Positions 21,317 to 27,152 of a DNA stretch of 27,152 nucleotides are shown here, one piece after another. The notes below the pieces were generated by a model. It did no database searches, was not told the DNA's origin, and worked only from the letters and a program-made list of their open reading frames with translations. The DNA comes from an uncultured Lachnospiraceae bacterium (lineage in GTDB: Bacteria; Bacillota; Clostridia; Lachnospirales; Lachnospiraceae): assembly GCA_910586315.1 (NCBI GenBank), contig CAJUIP010000041.1, positions 1 through 27,152 of the forward strand, written 5' to 3'. The translations under genes were made by a program, and so were the position numbers. Numbering within the stretch: the first letter of the stretch is position 1; each line of letters starts with the position of its first letter.

Positions 21317-22660
21317 CTATCCAAGTTGAATCTTTTCCAGTGGTTTTTTCGATGCCACCGGCATTCTGTCCGATGAAAAGGCCAGAAGCATGGTCAGGGA
21401 ACCGGCACGGCCAAAGATCATAAGGAAGGCCAGAATCATCTTGGAAACCATGGAAAGCGCAGGCGTAATGCCAAGGGTTAGCCCCACCGTTGCCACCGCG
21501 GAGGCAGCCTCAAACAAAACGGTCAAAACAGGAAGCTGTTCCACCGCTGAAATAATCAGAGTAGACACGATTAAGAGGCCAAGGTACATGGAGAAAATAC
21601 AGGATGCGGTCCTGGTAATATCATCCTCCAGCCGCCGCCCAAAACATTCCACGTTCTTTTTCCTCTTAAATGTAGTAAAAATGCTCAGTAAAAGCACAGC
21701 TGCTGTAGTGGTTTTAATTCCTCCGGCTGTGGAGCCGGTGGAACCGCCAACCAGCATAAGACAGACCATGAAGAAAATGCTTCCCTCCGAGAGAGCCGCC
21801 AGGTCCACCGTGTTAAACCCTGCGGTTCTCAGAGTCACTGACTGAAACAAAGAGGCCAGAATCTTATCTCCCGCTCGCATCCCTTCATATGCATTTCCCC
21901 CGTACTCTAAGAGAAACAGGCTCAAAGCTCCACCTAAAACAAGAATTACCGTGGCTGACACCACCAGCTTTGACTGCAGCCGCAGTCTGGAAAAACGGAA
22001 TTTTTCAGCCAGAAGATCCTGCCAGACAAAAAATCCCAGTCCGCCCACAACGATTAGCAGCATAATGACCAGATTCACGTACCAGTTCGAAGCCAGGGAT
22101 GTAAGAGAAGAAAACGCCTCCTTCTCCCCCATCAGGTCAAAACCCGCGTTGCAGAAGGCAGAAACCGAATGGAAAACAGCGTAGTATACCCCCTTCAAGA
22201 CTCCCAGCCTTGGGCAGAAATAGACCGCCAGAAAAACAGCCCCCAGCCCTTCAATCAAAAGCGTTCCCTTAAGGATGAACCTCGTCATCCTGACAATTCC
22301 GCCCACCTGGGGCGCAGAAACAGCCTCCCGCATCAGGACCCGTGAAGAAAGGCCTATTTTCTGTCTGGACAAAATATGCGTGAACAAGGCAATGGTCACA
22401 AATCCCATTCCGCCCACCTGAATCAGAAGAAGGATCACGATCTGACCAAATAAAGACCAGTGGGTAAAGGTATCGAACCGGACCAGTCCTGTCACACAGG
22501 CTGCCGAGGTAGCCGTAAAAAAGGCGTCTGATACTGATGTCATGCTCCCGCTTTTGGCCGACAGCGGAAGAGCCAAAAGTACAGTTCCTATAAAAATTAT
22601 GGTGCAGTATCCCACCACAAGAACCCTCGTAGGGGACCATTTCATAAGACGAAGTTCCAA
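21317..22660 (-). CDS. ktrB: Potassium transporter membrane subunit (KtrB/TrkH family)
   Basis: The 447-residue protein has the fourfold helix-pore-helix pattern of the family, with the four pore-loop Gly residues visible in AACVTGLVR, AFCNAGFD, LRTAGFNT and ATVGLTLG. It conducts K+ (often with Na+ dependence) and is gated by the KtrA protein encoded next to it. Start is the TTG at 22660 with AGGA seven bases upstream; an ATG five codons further (22645) is the alternative. It is the first gene of a three-gene unit with KtrA and the HAD hydrolase. If the ATP synthase uses Na+, a Na+-dependent Ktr would fit the same ion economy. Confidence 0.93.
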   Translation of the reverse strand: MELRLMKWSPTRVLVVGYCTIIFIGTVLLALPLSAKSGSMTSVSDAFFTATSAACVTGLVRFDTFTHWSLFGQIVILLLIQVGGMGFVTIALFTHILSRQKIGLSSRVLMREAVSAPQVGGIVRMTRFILKGTLLIEGLGAVFLAVYFCPRLGVLKGVYYAVFHSVSAFCNAGFDLMGEKEAFSSLTSLASNWYVNLVIMLLIVVGGLGFFVWQDLLAEKFRFSRLRLQSKLVVSATVILVLGGALSLFLLEYGGNAYEGMRAGDKILASLFQSVTLRTAGFNTVDLAALSEGSIFFMVCLMLVGGSTGSTAGGIKTTTAAVLLLSIFTTFKRKKNVECFGRRLEDDITRTASCIFSMYLGLLIVSTLIISAVEQLPVLTVLFEAASAVATVGLTLGITPALSMVSKMILAFLMIFGRAGSLTMLLAFSSDRMPVASKKPLEKIQLG

Positions 22661-22714
22661 TTTAATATCCTGCTTTCTATCATGTAAAAAGAATGAGATT
22701 CAACCATAGAAACA

Positions 22715-22736
22715 GGCTGCCCCGCGAGGAACAGCC
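22715..22736 (-). terminator. Hairpin after the peptidase gene
   Basis: On the minus strand GGCTGTTCC pairs with GGGGCAGCC (including two G-U pairs) around the four-base loop TCGC, nine bases after the peptidase stop. It is followed by TGTTTC, a weak T tract, so it is a modest terminator. Confidence 0.6.
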
Positions 22737-22745
22737 CGTATTCGT

Positions 22746-23852
22746 TTAATGGGTCATTAAGTCCAGAACCAGTTCTGCACACTTATTCAGGTCATCAACC
22801 TTTAAAGTCTCATTGGTGGTATGTACCTTAGTCATACCTGTGGAGAGAACCACCGGCTTGATTCCGTGAAGGGCCATTACGTTGGCATCGCTTCCTCCGC
22901 CGCCCTTGGCTGTCTGGGCCTCAAGTCCCAGTCTCTCACAGGAGGCGAACACTCTTTTAACCAGGTCGTCATCATCGGAAACGTTGAAGCTTACATAATT
23001 CGTCTTAAGCTCGATTTCCAAAACCGCCCCCATCTCATCGCAGGCTTCCTGTAAACACTGCTTTATATGTTCCGCCTGAGCATTTAACTTATCAAGATTT
23101 CGGCTTCTTACCTCGGCCACAAATTCTGCCTTTTCCGGAACAATATTGGTTGCATATTCTGCTTTCAGCGTTCCAATGTTGCAGGTAGTCTCTTCGTCGA
23201 TTCTTAAAAGATTCATCTTTGCAATCCCCTTTGCAGCAACCTGAATCGCGCTGATACCTGCCTCAGGAGCCAGACCCGCGTGGGAGGAGCGGCCGATAAT
23301 TGTCGCAAAAATCTTGACCTGGCCCGGTCCGCAGGTTAAAACCTTTCCAATATCGCCACTGGCGTCAAATACCATGGCCTCTTTTCCCTTTATCATTCCA
23401 AAATCCATGTTCTTCACGCCATGCATACCGCCCTCTTCCCCAATGGTAAACAGGATTTCTGTGCTTCTGCATGGAAGTTTTTTCTCCCTGATTACCTTCA
23501 GAGCTTCCATTATGGCGGCAATGCCGGATTTATCATCCCCGGCCAGAATCGTACTCCCATCCGTATGGATTACCCCGTCCTCAATAACGGGCTTAATGCC
23601 GTTCCCGGGAACAACCGTATCCATATGAGCGCACATGATCGTGGGCTCTCCAGGAATCGTACCTTCTAAAAATGCATGGACATTAAAGCCATTGGAGCCA
23701 AATCCTTCCCCCGCCTTATCCGTTTGAACTTCAAAGCCCAATGCCTTTAAATCTTCAGTCAGCCTTTCCCCCATTGCCTTTTCATTTTTTGTCTCGCTGT
23801 CTATCTGCACATACTCCAGAAATGTGTCCAACAGCCTCTTTTCATTTACCAT
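22746..23852 (-). CDS. M20-family metallopeptidase, tripeptidase-like
   Basis: The 368-residue cytosolic protein has the dinuclear zinc site of the M20 clan: H76 and D78 in CAHMDTV, bridging D106 in LAGDDKSG, catalytic E139/E140 in TIGEEGG, D163 in VFDASG and H344 in KVHTTNE. The inserted lid domain lies roughly at 175-285. Length and motifs fit PepT-like or YqjE-like aminotripeptidases, which cleave short peptides. AGGAGGGG precedes the ATG. It follows the NERD-domain gene by 29 bases and has its own terminator hairpin. The exact peptide specificity is not predictable. Confidence 0.92.
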   Translation of the reverse strand: MVNEKRLLDTFLEYVQIDSETKNEKAMGERLTEDLKALGFEVQTDKAGEGFGSNGFNVHAFLEGTIPGEPTIMCAHMDTVVPGNGIKPVIEDGVIHTDGSTILAGDDKSGIAAIMEALKVIREKKLPCRSTEILFTIGEEGGMHGVKNMDFGMIKGKEAMVFDASGDIGKVLTCGPGQVKIFATIIGRSSHAGLAPEAGISAIQVAAKGIAKMNLLRIDEETTCNIGTLKAEYATNIVPEKAEFVAEVRSRNLDKLNAQAEHIKQCLQEACDEMGAVLEIELKTNYVSFNVSDDDDLVKRVFASCERLGLEAQTAKGGGGSDANVMALHGIKPVVLSTGMTKVHTTNETLKVDDLNKCAELVLDLMTH

Positions 23853-23881
23853 AGTATACCCCTCCTAATTAATATTATGAA

Positions 23882-24517
23882 TTAATTCGTCTGAATTCCA
23901 TTTAATATAGAAGAAACCCGGTTAAAATCATACTGCGCCTCCTTCACTGCCGACTGCTTCTTATACCAGATTTTCATTTCCTGATAGGTGGTGGAGAAGG
24001 AACCATAACCCAGATACAATTCCGGTGTCTGGTAGTTATCTGCAAAAACCACCATAGGCATAATCTTTACACCCGGAACCCCGTTTGCTTCCAAAACTTT
24101 TTTTATCTCTTCCGCACCTTTTTTCAGCGTAAGCAGAGGATTGGGAAATTCCTCTTTCCGTTTCGGATCCTCCCGCCGCCAGTTTTCTCCTTCCGGAGTT
24201 CCATAGATCTTCGTCCCCCAGCCGTAGGCTTTAAGAAGATAAATTCCGCTGCGGTCCATAAGTACCCCGTCAAACTGCTGCTTCCCGCTCTCCAGAAGAA
24301 AGGCGGCATTGCTGTATAGTTTAAAAGGCTTTTTTGCCAGACGTTTTAACCGCCTGATTACCTTTTTAACAGCGGCCTCGTGATTGCGCTGTGCGTTCAT
24401 ATGCCGGACAATGAGGACAAACACCGCCAGTCCGACCAGAACAAACGAGAAGAACGCCAGGTAATCTCCAAATGTATGTAATTTCCAAAGCTGAAAATCA
24501 CCCCCACCAAAAAACAT
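23882..24517 (-). CDS. NERD-domain membrane protein
   Basis: The 211-residue protein begins with a short N-terminus and one membrane helix (about residues 20-38), followed by a basic linker (VKKVIRRLKRLAKK) and a domain resembling NERD (nuclease-related): KLYSNAAFLLESGKQQFDGVLMDRSGIYLLKAYGW, where FDGVLMDRSGIYLLKAYGW is the conserved core with its D, then the helical remainder. The classical NERD Lys in (E/Q)xK may be represented by LKAYGW. A nuclease role is not shown. Start at 24517 is fixed by AGGAGG seven bases before ATG; the longer frame from 24553 lacks a site. It precedes the peptidase gene. Moderately sure. Confidence 0.65.
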   Translation of the reverse strand: MFFGGGDFQLWKLHTFGDYLAFFSFVLVGLAVFVLIVRHMNAQRNHEAAVKKVIRRLKRLAKKPFKLYSNAAFLLESGKQQFDGVLMDRSGIYLLKAYGWGTKIYGTPEGENWRREDPKRKEEFPNPLLTLKKGAEEIKKVLEANGVPGVKIMPMVVFADNYQTPELYLGYGSFSTTYQEMKIWYKKQSAVKEAQYDFNRVSSILNGIQTN

Positions 24518-24553
24518 AAGCCTTCCTCCTAATATCAGTTCTTTATGAATCAT

Positions 24554-24582
24554 ATATTAACATGAAACAGCTATAAACGCAA
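24554..24582 (-). promoter_or_regulatory. Possible promoter of the NERD-domain gene
   Basis: On the minus strand TTGCGT (24582-24577), 17 bases, TAATAT (24559-24554). Neither box is perfect. Confidence 0.38.
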
Positions 24583-24690
24583 GATATGTTCAGAAACCGT
24601 TTCTTTCTTCTGCTTATAGTTATATTTCAGCAAAAATTTATTACGCAAAAATAAATAAAATAAAATTTTTATGAAAAACATATGGATTTT

Positions 24691-24719
24691 TTATCATTCT
24701 TATGATATGGTAGTATTGT
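24691..24719 (+). promoter_or_regulatory. Possible abgT promoter overlapping a palindrome
   Basis: TTATCA (24691-24696), 17 bases, TATTGT (24714-24719). The spacer and -35 are covered by the palindrome TATCAT-TCTT-ATGATA (24692-24707), and another imperfect inverted repeat with GACAG and CTGTC ends follows at 24721-24745, before the AAAGGAGG site. Either could be an operator. Confidence 0.38.
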
Positions 24720-24769
24720 AGACAGATTTCTGTTTAAATTCTGTCAAAAAAATAAAGGAGGGGTCTCAC

Positions 24770-26311
24770 ATGAAAGAAAACAATGTAAAAGCGAAAACTT
24801 CATGGGTTGACAAACTTATAGGGGGTATTGAGGCGGTTTGTAACAAGCTTCCGCCGCCAGCCATCTTATTCTGCTGGCTGTTCTTATTCACTGCCATCAT
24901 CGGCGCCGTGTTCACCATGACAGGTCTCACACTTGTCAATCCGTCGTCCGGAGAAGCCGTTGCATCCTCTAACCTTTTCTCCACAGAAGGCCTTCACTGG
25001 TTCCTTGACAACATGATTAAAAACTTCACAGGCTTTGCACCCTTGGGTCTGGTTATTTCCATGACCCTTGGTATCGGTCTCTGTGAGGAATCCGGTATGC
25101 TGATTTCTTTGCTGAACAGTTCATTAAAGAATGTCCCGGCATCTCTGGTTCCGTACGTTATCGCGTTTATCGGTACCGTCGGCAACATCGCATCCGATAC
25201 GGCAATGGTTGTTATCCCGCCAATGGCCGCTATCGTATATATGGGTGTCGGAAAACATCCTGTTGTCGGTATGTTGGTTGGTTACGCCGGCGCTCAGGCC
25301 GGATTTACCGCAAACCTTATGGTAGCCGGTACGGATACTCTGTTACAGGGCCTTACCAATCAGGCTATCTCCGCGTTTATTCCGGATACCACCTTCCAGG
25401 TTGACGCAACCTGTAACTGGTTCTTCATGATTGCATCCACATTCCTTTGTGCAGCAGTAATCGGGTGGTGCTCTGTACGCATGATCGAACCGCGTCTTGG
25501 AAAATATGAAGGAGATGGCTCCGCAAAGCTGGAAGAGGTTACTCCTCAGCAGAAAAAGGGCCTCCGCGCGGCAGGAATCACTGCTGTCGTTTACATTATT
25601 CTGTTACTGATCCTGTTCTTTGCAGGTCCTCTGGCAACAGAAGACGGTAAGTTCGTCGGCTCTCCGTTCCTTAAGGGGCTGATCCCGATTCTGTTCGTTC
25701 TCTTCTCCATTTGCGGTATTGCTTATGGTTATAGTTCCGGCTCTTTTAAGAACGTAAACGACGTCAACAAAGCCATGTCCAAGCAGATGTCCGCCATGGG
25801 CTCCTATGTTCTGTTCTGCTTCTTCTGCGGACAGTTCCAGGGCTTGTTCAACTGGACAAAGCTTGGTACCCTGCTTGCAATCGCAGGCGCTGACTTCTTA
25901 GAGAATATTGGTTTTACAGGTATTCCGCTTTGCGTATCCTTCATTATTCTCTGTGCATTCGTTAATATCTTTGTATCCTCCGGCTCCGCCAAGTGGGCGA
26001 TCTTCGCACCGATCTTCGTTCCGATGTTCATGCTCCTTGGTTACCACCCCGGATTCACCCAGCTCTGCTATCGTCTCGGCGACTCCCCGTTCAACTGCTG
26101 GACGCCGATGTCTCCGTATATCTGGATGATCTTAAGCGTTGCACAGACCAAGTACGTTCCGGAATTAAAGATTGGTACTCTTATTGCCAACATGATTCCT
26201 TTATCCATCGTTCTTCAGATCATATGGATTATTTTCCTGATTATCTGGATGATCACCGGCCTTCCGTTTGGACCAGGCGTTGGCATTCACTTACCGGCAG
26301 GAATTATATAG
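24770..26311 (+). CDS. AbgT-family transporter (p-aminobenzoyl-glutamate-type)
   Basis: The 513-residue protein has about twelve or more hydrophobic helices and the family's conserved pattern: KLPPPAILFCWLF near the start, NFTGFAPLGLVISMTLGIGLCEESGML, GNIASDTAMVVIPPMAAIVYMGVGKHPVVGM and PFNCWTPMSPYIWMIL. Members import p-aminobenzoyl-glutamate, a folate breakdown product, or export sulfonamide-like drugs; the direction and substrate here are not known. The upstream peptidase belongs to the same M20 clan as the AbgA/AbgB hydrolases but is divergently placed and PepT-like, so a link is only speculative. AAAGGAGG precedes the ATG, and a strong terminator follows. Confidence 0.92.
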   Translation: MKENNVKAKTSWVDKLIGGIEAVCNKLPPPAILFCWLFLFTAIIGAVFTMTGLTLVNPSSGEAVASSNLFSTEGLHWFLDNMIKNFTGFAPLGLVISMTLGIGLCEESGMLISLLNSSLKNVPASLVPYVIAFIGTVGNIASDTAMVVIPPMAAIVYMGVGKHPVVGMLVGYAGAQAGFTANLMVAGTDTLLQGLTNQAISAFIPDTTFQVDATCNWFFMIASTFLCAAVIGWCSVRMIEPRLGKYEGDGSAKLEEVTPQQKKGLRAAGITAVVYIILLLILFFAGPLATEDGKFVGSPFLKGLIPILFVLFSICGIAYGYSSGSFKNVNDVNKAMSKQMSAMGSYVLFCFFCGQFQGLFNWTKLGTLLAIAGADFLENIGFTGIPLCVSFIILCAFVNIFVSSGSAKWAIFAPIFVPMFMLLGYHPGFTQLCYRLGDSPFNCWTPMSPYIWMILSVAQTKYVPELKIGTLIANMIPLSIVLQIIWIIFLIIWMITGLPFGPGVGIHLPAGII

Positions 26312-26324
26312 TTAACGAACATAT

Positions 26325-26795
26325 TTACGGCTCTCCATTTTGGGGAGCCGTTTTTTCATATATCCGCTTTTCCAAAATCCCCGCGGCACAGGCAATAAAC
26401 GCGGCGCAGGGCCGCTTTTTGTAATATTCGTCCGTCCTGGCCTCCGGAACAGGTTTTGTATCGTCAGTAATACCGGACAGGAGCTCCCGGCAGATAATGC
26501 TCCCGTTGGCCTCCCGAAAGTCTTCCGCCAGCTCCTGGATCAACTTATAGTGCGCGGCCTTTTCCTCATTGGCAGTCGGGCTTTCATAGCCCCAGAGCCT
26601 GCCCGCCACCAGGGCCATGCCGCTCACACAGCCACATACCTCCCGAAGTCTGCCAATGCCTCCTCCAAAGGACGAGGAGATTCTTGCAGCCTCTTCTTTC
26701 GTCATTCCCATTTCGTCCGCAAAGGCCAGTGTCACTGCCTGGGCACAATTATAGCCCGATTCAAATAATTCCTTTGCTTTTTCTGCATGCATCAT
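26325..26795 (-). CDS. C_GCAxxG_C_C family protein, probable redox protein
   Basis: The 156-residue protein has the signature cysteines of the family: C17 in GYNCAQAV, C54 and C56 in GREVCGCVSG-type context, C102 and C130/C136 in PCAAFIACAAG near the C-terminus, together with a Gly-rich SFGGGIGR loop. The family is abundant in anaerobes and often thought to be redox-active or metal-binding, but no function is proven. Start at 26795 is preferred since AGGAGG is five bases upstream; the next codon (26792) is also ATG. A longer frame to 26846 has no ribosome binding site. The last codons lie inside the AbgT terminator. The gene appears to stand alone. Confidence 0.88.
   Translation of the reverse strand: MMHAEKAKELFESGYNCAQAVTLAFADEMGMTKEEAARISSSFGGGIGRLREVCGCVSGMALVAGRLWGYESPTANEEKAAHYKLIQELAEDFREANGSIICRELLSGITDDTKPVPEARTDEYYKKRPCAAFIACAAGILEKRIYEKTAPQNGEP
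26327..26357 (+). terminator. Rho-independent terminator after the AbgT gene
   Basis: ACGGCTC (26327-26333) pairs with GAGCCGT (26345-26351), extended by CC/GG, with six T after it. It lies within the last codons of the convergent C_GCAxxG_C_C gene, which ends at 26325, so the terminator and coding sequence share bases. Confidence 0.9.
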
Positions 26796-26827
26796 GATTT
26801 CCTCCTGCTTGTATGATTTCTCCGTAC

Positions 26828-26856
26828 AGTATAACAAATTTCTCATCGTCCGACAA
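26828..26856 (-). promoter_or_regulatory. Probable promoter of the C_GCAxxG_C_C gene
   Basis: On the minus strand TTGTCG (26856-26851), 17 bases, TATACT (26833-26828). The start would be near 26821, about 26 bases before the ATG. Confidence 0.5.
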
Positions 26857-26899
26857 GGTCCGGTGAGCCCGGCAAGTTTCAGTCCAACAAGTTATGTTA

Positions 26900-27152
26900 C
26901 TTTTCACGGAAGGGGACATCTTCTTGCCCGCCCCCAACGGACAAGAAGCATCGGGCGTTCGCCCGATGTGGAAAAACGGATAAAATCAGTCTTACAAGCA
27001 AGCTTTACACCTGTTTTTATCCGTTTTTCCCCGCCCCGTAAACTGTAAACAAGTTATCGTAAAATACAGTTGAAAATTCCCCTTTTTTGTGATAAACCCC
27101 GAGTTTGCCACTTAGAAAGACAGAAATGGAGCCCTGGTGGGCTCCGTTTTGT
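26900..27152. other. Cluster of consecutive hairpins without a gene
   Basis: No gene is supported. Four inverted repeats follow in order: CTTCTTG/CAAGAAG (26920-26948), a perfect 9-bp-stem palindrome CATCGGGCGTTCGCCCGATG (26949-26968), a perfect 16-bp stem (26970-26985 with 27015-27030) around a 29-base loop, and ACTGTA/TACAGT (27042-27070). A terminator-like hairpin closes the region at 27128-27145. The layout suggests a structured RNA, a leader of a gene beyond the edge, or a composite of palindromic repeats. Confidence 0.55.
27128..27152 (+). terminator. Terminator-like hairpin at the right window edge
   Basis: GGAGCCC (27128-27134) and GGGCTCC (27139-27145) pair around TGGT, followed by GTTTTGT, where the window stops. 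On the plus strand it would end an RNA running through the hairpin cluster, or act as a leader terminator of a gene to the right; the minus-strand side is less T-rich. Confidence 0.6.

Noticed and set aside
27071..27152. T-box or other tRNA-sensing leader at the right edge
   Set aside because: No AGGGTGG-type T-box sequence is present and no downstream gene is visible in the window.
1..27152. CRISPR arrays, tRNA or rRNA genes, complete insertion sequences, prophage genes
   Set aside because: No regularly spaced direct repeats, no cloverleaf or rRNA sequence, and no transposase or phage protein was seen on either strand.

Overview
The window looks like a chromosomal segment of an anaerobic, low-to-moderate GC Firmicute, most likely a Lachnospiraceae (Clostridium cluster XIVa) gut bacterium. 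Pointers are the strong AGGAGG ribosome binding sites, several TTG starts, the gene order rpmE-yqhQ-prmC-prfA, an ATP synthase c subunit with Na+-type residues, and the families present (YqhQ, DUF4037, YwaF, C_GCAxxG_C_C). The placement is inferred from gene content only.

Layout. Positions 1-3753 (minus): ribosomal protein L31, then yqhQ, prmC and prfA (translation termination), then the start of a RelA/SpoT-like gene cut by the window edge. A promoter upstream of rpmE is separated from the gene by a 159-bp MITE-like element, so that element would lie in the rpmE leader. Positions 4229-7108 (minus): a tightly packed set of acyltransferase-3 membrane protein, TPR protein and DUF4037 nucleotidyltransferase-like protein. 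Positions 7400-10642 (plus): a YwaF-like membrane protein, a lone biotin synthase with a BirA-type operator over its promoter, and a uracil/xanthine permease. Positions 10915-18102 (minus): a complete F1Fo ATP synthase operon, atpZ-I-B-E-F-H-A-G-D-C, from one strong promoter. Positions 18521-19826: a lipoprotein gene with a long structured 5' UTR and a gene-poor stretch with repeats, a terminator and a possible tiny hydrophobic ORF. Positions 19827-22660 (minus): KtrB/KtrA-type potassium uptake pair plus a HAD-IIA phosphatase. Positions 22746-24517 (minus): a NERD-domain protein and an M20-type peptidase. Positions 24770-26795: an AbgT-family transporter (plus) converging with a C_GCAxxG_C_C protein (minus). 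The last 300 bases hold consecutive hairpins and a terminator but no gene I can support.

Most of the genes are housekeeping and familiar. The less ordinary content is between genes: a 68-bp structured repeat in two inverted copies 9 kb apart, each placed directly before a Rho-independent hairpin; two different MITE-like palindromic elements; a 53-bp dispersed repeat; a tandem duplication of the HAD gene's 3' end; a cruciform-forming 5' UTR; and a hairpin cluster at the right edge. Within proteins, the c subunit carries a Na+-coordination signature and the biotin synthase has Ser where the classical enzyme has a first auxiliary-cluster Cys. I found no CRISPR array, rRNA, tRNA, transposase gene or obvious defence system.
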